A stretch of 64,000 bases of DNA from contig CANTUV010000055.1 of assembly GCA_947685225.1 (NCBI GenBank), forward strand, positions 8,877,501-8,941,500, read 5' to 3'. Every line of letters starts with the position of its first letter. Position 1 is the stretch's first letter. Shown here in pieces: positions 19,425-32,165 of this stretch. The translations under genes and the position numbers were made by a program. This stretch comes from Garcia nutans. Its lineage: Eukaryota > Streptophyta > Magnoliopsida > Malpighiales > Euphorbiaceae. The notes under the pieces are model-generated. The model saw only the letters and a program-made list of their open reading frames with translations, was not told the origin of the DNA and made no database searches.

Positions 19425-21861
19425 TGTAACACCTTTATATCATATATATAATACATATAATCTGTATATATATAATACATATATAAAATATAAGAATATT
19501 TTCATCTTTGATATTTATAGAAATTTTCATATTTATATGAAAATATTTAAATTTTGTAAATGTATCTTAACAAGTTTATAAGTAAAAATATAAAAATAAT
19601 TTAATTAATAAAAATACAAATTTTAAAGAAAAATTTTTGAAAAAAATTCACAAGAGTTTCGGCTGTATTTTAGACATTTTTCAAAAATCAACAACTCAAC
19701 ATACATAAAAATTTTACGCTCCCAAAAATCATACATTCACCGTCCTCTAGTATTTCTCAAAATCACACAAACATATATAAATACATATTTAATATAAATA
19801 CAAACTTCTCATTTATCCCAAACACTTTATATTTTAAAACATTTTCAGATATACATAAATAATGTACATAAGTAAATCATGTTTTATAAGTGAATTTTTA
19901 TATGCTTGCAAACTAGCTATGGTCCCAAATATAAAATAAACCTTTCAGCAAAATCCGAACTCCCTAGACCTGCTCAAATTCAGTAAGGCTTTCAATACTA
20001 ACTTTGTCACTTCAGCGATAAACGAAATTACATTAAGCATATCGCTTAGTGGTACATACTTTGATAATAATATAAATTAAAATAAATAATATAAATTGCT
20101 TTTTCATTAAATCTAATGATGCAACATGAAATTTTCTTTATTATCTTTCAAATTATAATTTAACACAATCATATGAATTGGACCCAAAATACTATATATA
20201 ATATTCAGATTCTAGAGATAATGGTTTGTACTATTTTTTACACCCAGTGTTTAGCTCGAAGGCAAATATCAATAACGCTCATCGTCTAGCCCGAAGGCAA
20301 AATACATAATGGTGATATCCAACGTCTAGCCTGAAGGCAAATCAAATATCAGTGACGCCCAACATTTAGTCCGAAGGCAATCATAGACATGCCGCCAAAC
20401 AAAAAACTCTGAAAAATAATATTATATAAGGTTTCACACATAATATATAAAATTTCACATTTTTCTCATACTTTGGCACTTATACCAACTTTCATCCTTT
20501 TTATATTTTTTCATCTATTAATCACATTTCCAACTATAAATTTTATATTTCATTCCAATTTCATAATGTAACCAATATAAGATTACAATTTGGTATATAA
20601 AACTTTTCATGTAACTACATTTCATAATACCATTAGTTATTCTAAAATGGCTTAAATGTTCATACATTATGTAATTCATATTTTAAAAAATGCAACTACG
20701 CACTTTATATGTGAATTCACACATCAAAGTGACAAAGCATCAAAAGCAAATTATATTGTAGTATGTCATTTACAGTGTATTATAATACAATTCATTCAAA
20801 GTATGTACTAACCTTATTTAAATAACTTCCAAACTACCAAAATCATTACTTTCTCACCATTTTCTATAGTGCCCTTCACAAGTAAAGTTGGGCAAATGCA
20901 ATCTACTTAATGCCTACTCAAAATGTAAGTTTATATTATGTATTAGAATCATATTTCTATACATTCTAACTAATAAAAAAAAATTAATTTTTAGCAAATT
21001 TTCCTCAAATTTTCAAATTTTAATCCTAACTTTCTTTAATTTTCAATGTTCATTCTACTCAATTTTAAATGATATTCTAAGTTTATTTCTATCATTAAAA
21101 TCATTTAATAACATCATTTAAATCATAAAATTAAATAAACATCAATTCTTTATGATTACTATTCTAAAACCTAACTTTCTTACTACCTCTTCCAAACTCC
21201 ATCTATACTTAACCAAATCAACTATCCAACCATATAATCTTTATCTCTTCATCAAAATAACACTTCTTATACTCATTAAACAAATTAAACACACATCCCA
21301 TCAAAAATTCAAATCTTACATAATCAAATTTTCCAACCTAACTTAAAAATCAAAGAAGAAAACTTACCAATTTGTTGAAAAATAGCCAAAACTCCTTTTA
21401 ATTCTTGAAAATCTACTCAAAATATAGTTTTTGGAAGAGGAGAAAGCTTCTCTTTTCCTCCCATGGAGGGTCGGCCACCAAAGAGAAGAAGAAGGAGAAG
21501 ATGGTTTCCTCTTTTTTTAACTTTATAATTTCTTTTTCCTTTTTAAAAACATATTTATTTAAAAATTAATTATTTTTATTTATTTATTTTAAAAATCATA
21601 TTTTCCATCTCCCATTCAAAATTATTTAAATTTTAAATTTTTTAACCTTAATTTTAATTTTTATAATTTACCATTTTATCCTTTGACTTTACTATATGAT
21701 TTTTGACTTTTGTATGTTATATATATATATATATATATTTAACATATACATCATATATACACTTCATATTTCTCACTTTCAAATCTTCATTCAACATTCT
21801 AACTTTTTAAATTTTGGTTTAATTTAATTAATTTAATTGTAGTAAATCCAAGGATGTTACA
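19425..21861 (-). repeat. Left (3') LTR of the old gypsy element
   Basis: 2437 bp with TG...CA ends. It contains a four-unit minisatellite at about 20248-20385 and an expanded (TA)n run at about 21718-21740. It ends where the polypurine tract begins. Confidence 0.93.
20248..20385. repeat. LTR minisatellite, four units
   Basis: Units of about 36-45 bp share the core GTCTAGCCCGAAGGCAAA. The matching array in the right LTR (27510-27690) has five units. Confidence 0.88.
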
Positions 21862-21878
21862 ACTCTTTCCCCCTTAAA
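21862..21878 (-). other. Polypurine tract of the old gypsy element
   Basis: The minus strand reads TTTAAGGGGGAAAGAGT directly before the LTR start TGTAACATCC. Confidence 0.85.
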
Positions 21879-21888
21879 TAATTTAGTT

Positions 21889-23206
21889 ATCAAAATTACC
21901 TAATATCAGCTCGAAAACAACTGAGGATACTGGCTTCGCATCGTCTGCTCACTTTCCCAGATTGCTTTCTCAGTGGAATAGTTTTTCTAAAGAACTTTCA
22001 CTAATGACACCTTCTTATTTCTCAATTTCTATACTTCTTATGCCAGTATCGCTACTGGGTCTTCTTCGTAGATTAGATCCGAATTTACCTGGATAGACTC
22101 CATTGATAAAACATGAGATGAATCTAAACTACACCTTTGAAGCATAGAGATATGGAAAAATATTATGTATCCGATTTAACTTGGGCAACAAAGCCAATTT
22201 ATAAGACACTGATCCCACTCTTTCCAGTACTTCATATGGACCAATGAAAAGAGAATTCAACTTTTCTTTCGGTCCAAATTTCAAAATCTTCTTCCAAAAA
22301 GACACTTTCAGGAATACCTTATCCCTCACACTAAACTCTTATCTTTTGTCTTTAAGTCTGTGTATGATTTTTGTCAGCCTGAAGCTGCTTTCAAATGATC
22401 ATGAATTATTTTCACTTTCTCTTTTGTTTCTTTGATTAAGTCGGGACATACCAATTTACCTTCTCTGACCTCATCCCAACATAATGTGTCATGCACTTCC
22501 TGCTGTACAAAGCCTAAGAAGAAGCCATCCCAATACTAGACTGAAAGCTATTGTTATATGCAAACTCAACCAAAGATAAGTGCCTATCCCAACTTTCAGT
22601 AAACTCGATAACACAACTCCTCAACATGTCCTCCAAGACCTGTATTACTCTTTCTAACTATCCATCTATCTGCGGATGGAAAGTAGTACTAAAATATAAC
22701 GGAGAACCCAACGTATCCTGCAAACTCTTTCAAAATCTAGATGTGAATCTTAGATCTCGATCTAACATAATAGAAACTAGAACTCCATGTAATCTTACTG
22801 CCTCATTAATATACAACTCGACAAGTTTATCAAGTGAGTAGTCTATCTTAATCAGAAGAAAATGGGTTGACTTTGTTAACCTGTCAACTATCGCTTAGAT
22901 TGCATCATGCTTTCTCTGGGTCAAAGGCAGTCTAACCACAAAATTCATGGTCACTCGCTCCCATTTTCATTCAGGAACTGATAATGACTGTAGCAATCCT
23001 GATGGAACATGGTGCTCAGCTTTCACTCTTTGATAAGTAAGACATTGAGATATAAATTTTTCTATGTCCTTTTTCATCCCTGACCACCAATAGTACCATT
23101 TTAAATCTTGATACATCTTGGTACTTTTAGGGTGCATAACATAAGATGATTGATATGCCTTCTCTAAAATTCTCTTCCTCAATTCCGTATCATCAGGAAT
23201 ACACAA
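21889..23206 (-). pseudogene. Old gypsy integrase and chromodomain, broken
   Basis: The frame 22967-23206 holds the integrase zinc-binding region (HPKSTKMYQDLKWYYWW, then CLTYQ where the second Cys of the usual CxxC is Tyr). The catalytic core region is scrambled by stops. Frame 22129-22329 has the C-terminal GPYEVLERVGSVSYKLALL motif of chromovirus integrases. Downstream, about 21890-22080 translates with stops to a chromodomain remnant (LRNKKVSLVKVL, then AIWESEQTM). The chromodomain normally guides integration to marked chromatin. Nothing here would be functional. Confidence 0.85.
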
Positions 23207-23218
23207 TCTATCTTTATA

Positions 23219-23800
23219 TCATACACTGCCACCATCTCTCACATAAAAATTCATGCTCTTCCCCTTTTGGTAGTACTCCATAATCTTCTGAATTCTCTCA
23301 TTTGTCTTTTGTGCCTCTTTAATCTGATCAAGCAGTAATGACTTTACCTGCAACTGGACCAAAAGAGCACTATCATCATAATTCTCAAATTTGACATGTA
23401 AAGCTCTCAATTCAATAAGCAACGAGAGAGCATATGTAGTCAATCCTGCCATGGACTTTTGACTCAAGGCACCTGTAACTACATTTACCTTGCCTGGATG
23501 GTAATCAATCAAACAGTCATAATCTTTAATCAATTTTAACCGCCATCTTTGTCAAAGATTCAATTCTTTCTGAACACCAAGATATTTAAAACTCTTGTGA
23601 TATGTAAAAATAAAATATTTATCTCCATATAAGTGGTGTCTCCAAATCTTTAGTGCAACTATAATGGCTGCCAACTCTAAATCATGAGTCGAATAATTTA
23701 GCTCATGAGGCTTCAGTTTTCTGGAGGCATAAGCAATAATTCTACCCTCATGCATCAAAATACAGCCTAAACCATTATGTGAAGTATCACTATAGATCAC
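23219..23800 (-). pseudogene. Old gypsy RNase H, broken
   Basis: Visible are YSDTSHNGLGCILMHEGRII and ASRKLKPHELNYSTHDLELA. The later catalytic region normally read as TDHKSLKY has Tyr in place of the Asp (TYHKSFKY). The frame then breaks near 23550 and continues as IDYHPGKVNVVTGALSQKS in 23219-23533. The domain is recognisable but inactive. Confidence 0.85.
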
Positions 23801-23979
23801 ATATGATTTACCCTCTACAGGCAGAGTAAGGATTCAAGCTTGAGTCAATGTCTCTCAACTGCTCAAAGCTCACCCGACAACTATCTATCTACAAAAACTT
23901 CACATCATTTTGAAATAATTTGGTAAGTGGCAAAGCTATCATGAAAAATTTCTTCACAAATCGACGATAATAACCAACC

Positions 23980-24778
23980 AACCCTAGAGAATTTTTGATC
24001 TATGTCACATTCTTCGGTGGATTCCAATTTAATATTACCTCTACCTTGCTCAGATCAACTCTAACACCCTCTGCTGAAACAACATATCTGAGGAAGGTTA
24101 CTTGGTCTAACCAAAACTCATATTTAGACAACTTGGCATATAACTATTTTCCCTTAACGTCTGCGATACAATCCATATATGCCTATCATGCTCTTCTTTA
24201 TTATGAGAGTAGACTAAAGTATCATCAATAAATACCACCACAAACTTATCCAAATATGGCCTACAGGCCCTATTCATCAATTTCATAAATATTATTGGTG
24301 CATTCGTCAGCCCAAAAGGCATTACCAAAAACTCATAATGGTCATATCTTGTGCGAAAAGCAGTCTTAGACACATCTGCATCTCCTCAATTGATGATACT
24401 CAGATCTCAGATCAATTTAAAAAAATACCGTTGCTCCCTTCAACTGATCAAAGAGATCATCAATGTAAGGCAATGAGTATTTATTTTTATGGTCACTTTA
24501 TTCAGTTGCCTATAATCAATACGCAATCTTAAAGTGTCATCCTTCTTCTTTACAAATAATACCGGTGCTCCCTATGGTGATACACTAGGGTGGATAAATT
24601 TTTTATCAAGCAACTCTTGTAATTGCACTTTTAACTCTTTTAATTCTACAGGTGTCATTCGATAAGAGGTAATAGATATAAGAGTAGTACCCGACATCAA
24701 ATCGATATTAAATTTCACCTTTGTCTCAAGCGGTAGCCCTGACAACTCACTGGAAAACACATCCAAAAACTCAGCCAC
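23980..24778 (-). pseudogene. Old gypsy reverse transcriptase, broken
   Basis: The N-terminal part is 24572-24778 (YRMTPVELKELKVQLQELL). The polymerase motif FVVVFIDDTLVYS lies in 24107-24373 after TRYDHYEFLVMPFGLTNAP. Between these frames several stops and shifts interrupt the fingers region. Confidence 0.87.
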
Positions 24779-24989
24779 TATAGGTAACTATAAAGCTTTG
24801 ACCCTACCGTGCTGGTATCCACAACATGAGCCAAATATGCCTCACACTCTTTCTGGATCATCTTCTTAGCTAAAATAAACACAGATACAAGGTGTCTTTC
24901 TCATTAGATACCACTACATCTCTTTCATCTCATGTTTTCAGAGTAACACATTTTTGCTGACAGTCTATTACTGCCTGATATTTGGATAA

Positions 24990-25454
24990 TCAATCCATAC
25001 CCAGAATGAGATCATAATCTCTAAAGGGCATCTCAATCAGGTCACTAAGAAACTTCTCATAATGCACTATAATTGGACTGTCTTGGTAGACTCTACTAAC
25101 CACCATGCTGTTCCCTAAAGGGTTGGTAACCAACACATCAAACCCTAAGAATTCTGAATGCATATCACTCACAAGCAAGATGGATGCACTGATGTATGAT
25201 TGCATTGACCCAGGGTCTATCAATACATAAACTAAAGGACCAAATAAAGAGAAAATACCAGCTATCACGACTAAATTATCTGACTGCCTCTGCATCACAT
25301 ATAATCTATGTGATGATCCTACCTGCTTTAATCTACTAGTCTTCGCTACAGATCCTCCTCTCTGGCTAAATCCAGATCTGCCACCTCTAGCATCTCCTTT
25401 ACCTCTATAACTGCCTTTGACACTGGGTCTAGATGTGACTGTATCAATCTGCAT
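24990..25454 (-). pseudogene. Old gypsy protease region
   Basis: The frame contains the retropepsin-like signature LIDPGSMQSYIS and the later YDLILGMD, the two ends of a gypsy protease domain. It is upstream of the reverse transcriptase, as in an intact element. Confidence 0.83.
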
Positions 25455-25469
25455 ATTGTATGGTGGTGG

Positions 25470-26503
25470 CTATGGACAATCTTTGATAAAATGATATGGT
25501 GATCCACATTCGAAATAAACCACGGATGCACCAACCCTCCATCAAACACCTGCATGTGTCCTGCCATATGTAACACATAAAGGTGGAGTATATCTCTGCG
25601 ATGTTGGAGTCGGAGCACTAGCCACTGAAACAGCAGATCCCTATCTCTATCTTTGTTGCTGTCCCTGGCCTCTACCAAACCTTTGTGAAGAACTTCCTCT
25701 ACCCTTCTTTGATGATGAAGACCCTACCTCAATCTTCTGTCTCTACTCTCAGTTCTGGAAGTTGCTGTAAGTCCCTGTACCTTCTCTATACATCTAGTAG
25801 CTACAACTAACTTGAAAAAATTCTCATACTGTGAGCCTGCTACTCGAAACATGATAGATGACCTTAGACCCTCATCAAATCTTCGGCATCTGTCAATCTC
25901 ATCAAATACAATCCCACCTATGTACTTACTCATTCGGATGAAATCTTTCTCATAATTTGTTACTGTCTTTGACTCTTGCTTCAAACTAAGAACCTCTTTC
26001 TTCTTGGCATCTTTATACTCCCGAGGGGTGTATTTCTTATCAAACTCATGCAGAAAGTCATCATATGTCAATACTGGAGGATCCTCTATTGCACGGAGAA
26101 TTGTCTTCCACCAATCATAAGTGTCCCCCTATAGAAGAGATACGGCATAATCAAACTTCTCTTTTGCACCGGCTTGTAACTGGATAAATATCCTTTAAAC
26201 TCTATCCAGCCACTGCTCTGCTACAACTGGATCAGTAGTGCCAAAGAAATCTGTAGCTTCAAATTTTCTTAGTTTGTCATATCTTCTAGTTGGTAGCTGC
26301 TGTTACTGAGGCTGTGGCTATACCGGAGCCTGTCATAATAATTCCACCATATTTCGCACCCACCCTGGCAGAACCTCGTCAACTGTTGGTCTAGTTGGTA
26401 TTGATGCCCTCCCAGAAATTTTTGCACCATATATAACATTACCCTCTCCAGGAGCAACACTCTCAGTACTCCTCTCACCAGACTCATGAGTCCGAGATGC
26501 CAT
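25470..26503 (-). pseudogene. Old gypsy gag, broken
   Basis: A likely start ATG is at 26501-26503 on the minus strand. The retrotransposon gag domain is clearest in 25724-26071 (FDKKYTPREYKDAKKKEVLS and CRRFDEGLRSSI). Several frame changes separate it from the start and from the protease. The zinc knuckle is not clearly preserved. Confidence 0.8.
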
Positions 26504-26654
26504 GTCCGTCAATGTCTGTAAATACAGAAAGAACCATCACATCAGAGACAAGATAAAATATCAGTGCAATGCATGTATAACATGTTAAAATCACATTTAA
26601 AATCTCATTTTCTCTATCCAAAAATCCACTTAGGTCGAGAGCCTCAAACCTAAA

Positions 26655-26665
26655 CTTTGATACCA
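26655..26665 (-). other. Primer binding site of the old gypsy element
   Basis: The minus strand reads TGGTATCAAAG, one base from the tRNA-Met site TGGTATCAGAG, seven bases inside the right LTR boundary. Confidence 0.75.
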
Positions 26666-26672
26666 AGATAAA

Positions 26673-28765
26673 TGTAATACCCTTATACCTTATATATAAT
26701 ACACATAACCCGTATATGTATAATACATATATAGAATACAAGAATGTTATTATCTTTGATATTTATAAAATTTCCCATATTTATATGAAAATATTTGAAT
26801 CTTGTAAATGTACCTTAACAAGTTTATAAGTAAAAATATAAAACTAATTTAATTAACGAAAATATAAATTTTAAGAAAAATTTTTAGAAAAAATTCACCA
26901 AGAGTTTTAGCTATATTTTGGACATTCTCCAAAAATCAATAACTTAACCTGCATAGAAATTTTGTACTCTCAAAAATCATACATTCAGCATCCTCTAGTA
27001 TTTCTCAAAATCGCACAAATATATATAAATGCATATTTAAATATATATATACAAACATCTCATTTATCTCAAACACTTTATATTTTACAACATTTTTAGA
27101 TATGCAAAAGTAATATACATAATTAAACTAAGTTTTACAAGTAGATGTTTACATGCTTGCAAACTGCCTATAGTCCCAAATAACAAAATAAACCTTTCAG
27201 CAAAATTCGAACTCCCTAGACCTGCTCAGGTCCAGCGGGATTTTCAGTACTAACCCTGTCACCCATGCGATAAACAAAATTGCGCTAAGCATATCGCTTA
27301 GTAGTACATACTTTGATAATAATATAAATGAAAATAAATAATGTAAATTGCATTTTCATTAAATCTAATGATGCAACATGAAATTTTCTTTCAAAATTTT
27401 ATTTATTATCTTTCAAATTATAATTTAACATAATCACATGAATTAGGACCAAAAGACCATATATAATATTCAAGTTCTAGAAATAATGCTTTGGACTATT
27501 TTTAACATATAGTGTCTAGCCTAAGGGCAAATATCAATGACACCTAATGTTTAGCCTGAAGGCAAATATCAATGACGCTCAACGTCTAGCCCGAAGGCAA
27601 AATATATAATGGTGATGTCTAATGTCTTGTCCGAAGGCAAATTAAATATCAGTGACACCCAGCGTCTAGCTCGAAGGCAATCATAGGCATCCATCAAACA
27701 CAAAACTTTGAAAAATAATATTATATAAGATTTCACACGTATCATATAAAATTTCACATTTGTCTCATACTTTGGCACTAATACTAACTTTCATCCTTTT
27801 TTTTTTATTTTTTCCATCTATTAATCACATTTGCAATCGTAAATTTCATATTCTATTCCAATTTCATAATGCAACCAACATAAGATTACAATTTGGTATA
27901 TAACACTTCTTCATGTAACTACATTTCATAATACCATTAGTTATTCTAAAATGACTTAAATGTTTATATATTATGCAATTCATGCCTTTAAACATGTAGC
28001 TAAGAATTTTATATGTGAATTCATACATCAAAGTGACAAAGCATTAAAACCAAAATATATTGTGGTATGCCATTTAAATGCGTTATAATAGAATTCATTC
28101 AAAGTATGTACTAATATTATTTAAACAACTTTCAAGCTACCAAAACCACCACTTTCTCATCACTTTCTACAATGCCCTTCACAATCAAAGTTGGGAAAAT
28201 ACAATCTGCTTAATGCCTACTCAAAATGTAAGTTTATATTATGTATTGAAATCACATTTCTACACATTCTAACTAATAAAAATCAATTTTTAGCAAATTT
28301 TCCTCAAATTTTCAAATTTTAATCCTAACTTTCTTTAATTTTCAATATCCATTCTACTCAATTTTAATTGATATTCTAAGTTTATTTCTATCATTAAAAT
28401 CATTTAATAACATCATTTAAATCATAAAATTAAATAAACATCAATTCTTTATGATAACTATTCCAAAATCCTAATTTTCTTACTACCTCTTTCAAACTCC
28501 ATCTATACTTAACCAAATCAACTATCCAACCATATAATCTTTGTCTCCTCATCAAAATAATACTTCCTATACCAATTAAATAAATTAAAACACATCCCAT
28601 CAAAAATTCAAATCTTACATAATCAAATCTTCCAACCTAACTTAAAATCAAAGAAGAAAACTTATCAATTTGTTGGAAAATTGCCAAAACTCCTTTTAAT
28701 TTTTGAAAATCTACTCAAAATTTAGTATTTGGAAGAGGAGAAAGCTTCTCTTTTCCTCCCATGGA
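26673..28765 (-). repeat. Right (5') LTR of the old gypsy element, part 1
   Basis: Begins TGTAATACCC and aligns with the left LTR from 19425. It is interrupted at the CCCATGGA site by the nested element and resumes at 40181. Confidence 0.93.
27510..27690. repeat. LTR minisatellite, five units
   Basis: Same GTCTAGCCCGAAGGCAAA-type unit as at 20248-20385, with one more copy. Confidence 0.88.
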
Positions 28766-31623
28766 TGTCACGACCCAACTAGGGACCGTGACCTGCGTAC
28801 AGTTACACTTACGTGTAACTATACAAGCCTAAGATAACAATAGCTAGATCATGCCTTAAAGGAAAATGGTGTAAGTTATGCTCATAAATGCAACTATTAG
28901 TCTCAGGCAATATATAAAGTGTTCTAATTATTCAATACCAAAACAATACCGTCTAACTGAAAATGGTCAAATGTTTAAATCTCATTATTACAAAGAAACG
29001 GGTTCAGACTCAGTCTGCCCTTAGGTTATCCAGAAATCTATAAAGGAAGAAACATCTCCACTAACCTACTAGCTTTAGAATTCCAAAGAACGAAAGAATG
29101 GAAATAAACAACTGATGCTACCAGTGGACCTCAACCTGCAAAATCAGTCTATAGGGGTGTGAGCGTTATATATATAGGCGCTCAGTAAGTCTATGAGAGG
29201 CAGAGAAACATCTAACAATTATATAAGCAGTACATGTAATACAATCACAAATTAAACAAACAAGATGGTTTGTCGGGGTCACCAATCAGTAAACAGTACA
29301 GTAATCATATCAGTCACATCCGTCCTTATAACTTCTCAGTACAGTACAGTAATCAGTAATTAGGCATGTAGCCTCAGTAAACAGTATAGGCATTAAGCCT
29401 CAGTAGCAGTATAGGCATTAAGCCTCAGTAACCTCCTTCCCCTTCATGACACACCATCACACAGCACAAGTAATATCACATTCAATATTATCACATAAAT
29501 GCAATCACATGCAAGTTTCTCTGTCTCCTAAAGCATGCGAGGCGGGGTTCGAAAGAATAGTATAGTGAATATATAGAAAGGATAATATATATAAGAAGGG
29601 TTTATATATGTATATAAGTTGTTTGCAAGTAGCACAACACAAACAAACAAATCACACCCATGAACTTACCTGATATGCAGACTTATTGAGATAAGCAAAC
29701 TCCTTGATCCTATTGATCCCGAGGACCGACCTGATTATCACCTAAGTATACGATTCAACAATATCATTCATCAGAATCCGTCTCACTCACATGAAGTGTA
29801 ATGTATGCCATGTATGCCATGAATAACAGTCAATCGAGTATTATTCAATAAAATGACCATTTACCCCTAATGCATTTTCCTAACCAATTGACCATTTAAT
29901 CAACCATCATACAACTCATGATTTAATTTAAATTTGCAGACCATACTCATGCAAAAACATTCACCCCTAAGTCTTACGTAAACGTAGCAAAGTGTTTCCA
30001 AAAGCGAAACTTAGTTTTTTTCCACAATATCGATGTATTTAGTGAAATAAGGGTAATTTTGGAAATTTCATATAAATTAATCCTGTTGTTTAAAAATTTT
30101 GGAAAAATTCCAGAAGGTCCCTCATTCTTCCAGAGATCCCCGTACAAAATTTTAGGTCCATACAAAATGATTTAGTCCCCCAAAATCGATTTGCGATATA
30201 CTGCCCGATCCATAACTACTAAAATGGGCAGTAGGATACATATGCATAAATACATACACAACATTATATAAAAATTCCCCAAATATTTTTAACATTAAAT
30301 TTACTTCATAAAATACAACATACCCAAATTTTGTAAATATCCAGTACGTAAAAAGCCCTCAAACAATTAACCCAACATGGACTGACCAGTAGATCCATTC
30401 TGGTAGTGACCAGGTCTATGATTTATTTACTCAACAAATATTATGATTCTGGATCTACAAAAATTACCATATGTAAATAACATCTGAATACAGAACATAC
30501 TAAATTTTCAGACTTATACCCATCACCTACGATTTATAAAAATTCATCAAAGGTTCTGGAATTTTCAGTAATTCCAGACAGCAAATTATACCAATTCAAA
30601 ATTTAATTAAAAATAAAATACGAATCCTAAAAATATAAAATAAATATACAGGCATCCCTTAGAAACCCTAGAAAAAGATACAATAAATTTTAGGCTTGAT
30701 CTATTACTGTAAGTATGTTTATTAAATCAAAAACCGTTAAATCTATCAAAAACACTTACAGATTTTTCCCATTTTGAAAATTAATTAAAAATAGAAAATA
30801 AATTTAAATCCGATGCAAAATATGTTTTATCAGACCTAAAAACACCCTAGAATGTGATTGTGGAAAAAGATCGAATTAGAATTGAAGAGAAATAAATGAA
30901 AAACCTCAAAAATGAAAGAAACGTTGAAAACTGAAACTGGAGCCAGGCAAAACGGCAGGCCGAGAACCAGTGGCCACACGCCGAACGACGCACGCAGCAC
31001 GCCAAACGACAAGAGGCTTCGCTCGCGTGGCTCGCCGAACGACCGACGCTCACTCGCCGAACGACAACGACTCCCTCGGGCGGCTGGATCAAAACGACAG
31101 TGCTGCGATTTCTGCTCTAAAACTCTCTTAAATTGAATACCCGATTTTGTGAGTGTCTCAAACTCTAAACCTAGCTGATTAGGGTCTATTTATATCATAA
31201 ACACTTCCTAAAATTGTGTTTTAACCCCACTTCAATTTATTTTATTTAAATTAACCTCAAATATCAATTTAACCATTAAAAATCACCCCCTCAAACTTAA
31301 AACTCACAATTAAATCCCTCTTCACTAAATTTAACACAAAATAGATTTCAGTATTTATTTTTAAAATAAAAAATATATATATATATTTTTTATTCCATTT
31401 AAACACCGTAATTATCTTAAATGACCAAAATGCCCCCGAACACAAAAATACAATATTATACTCAAAACGACCGTCACATCGTCCCGAGTATCAAACAGAG
31501 CACTAAATCACCCAAATACGTTCAAACAAAATATAAGGGTGCAAAATGACCATTTTGCCCCTCAAGCGCAAAATTACCATTTTGCCCCCGAATTCAAATA
31601 TTATAAAACCGAGGGGTTTTACA
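28766..31623 (-). repeat. Left (3') LTR of the young gypsy element
   Basis: 2858 bp, TG...CA. On the minus strand a TATA box TATAAATAG lies at 31186-31194, with a CpG-rich leader (30940-31095) downstream of it. Three 25-bp units around GCATTAAGCCTCAGTA lie at about 29360-29430. Confidence 0.96.
31186..31194 (-). promoter_or_regulatory. TATA box in the left LTR
   Basis: TATAAATAG on the minus strand about 430 bases into the LTR; the copy in the right LTR (39739-39747) would drive the element RNA. Confidence 0.7.
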
Positions 31624-31640
31624 ATCTTACCCCCTTAATA
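31624..31640 (-). other. Polypurine tract of the young gypsy element
   Basis: The minus strand reads TTAAGGGGGTAAGAT immediately before the LTR start TGTAAAACCC. Confidence 0.9.
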
Positions 31641-32165
31641 AAATTTCGTCCTCGAAATTTCAAAACAAAATAACCACAAGACAACCCTTATCACTTCGGT
31701 TTTACACAAAACTGGAAAGCATCGACTACCTGATACATGTTGTTATGGTTGGCCAGACCATAACCACACAATACCAAGCACTAATGGCTATTCCAGCTTT
31801 GCTCCTGTTAAGTTCATTATGACATTAAGACACAATTTCCAAAACCAAATAAAATATCACAACCAATAACAATATTAATATTATGTAAACAATATACATA
31901 ACTCGATCAACCTGCCATTCAACTTGTCATTACCCAACTCAATCAATATCAAATCAATCGATATCAGTCAGACAACTCAATCAATAGCAATATCAACAGT
32001 CCAAAGTCCAAAATGCAAAAATGCATCAATAGTCAAAAATACAAAATGCCATGCACAACTATGATGTTATGACAATGCTTATGTATGTTAATGTTTATGT
32101 ATACTATGCATTCTATCACTCCAAATATACATTCTACCCCCCTTTAAGAATTTCACCCACGAAAT

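Noticed and set aside
20248..20385. Regular repeats with spacers suggestive of CRISPR
   Set aside because: They are four imperfect LTR minisatellite units in a plant retrotransposon; units and spacers both drift and no cas genes exist.
30847..31092. Minus-strand 81-residue frame in both LTRs
   Set aside because: In sense with the element but in the leader; it is short, Ser/Arg-rich and without family similarity, so I do not count it as a gene.
30912..31136. Arg-rich 74-residue frame, repeated at 39465-39689
   Set aside because: It lies within the LTR leader and comes from the CpG-rich repeats; it is antisense to the element and has no known motif.
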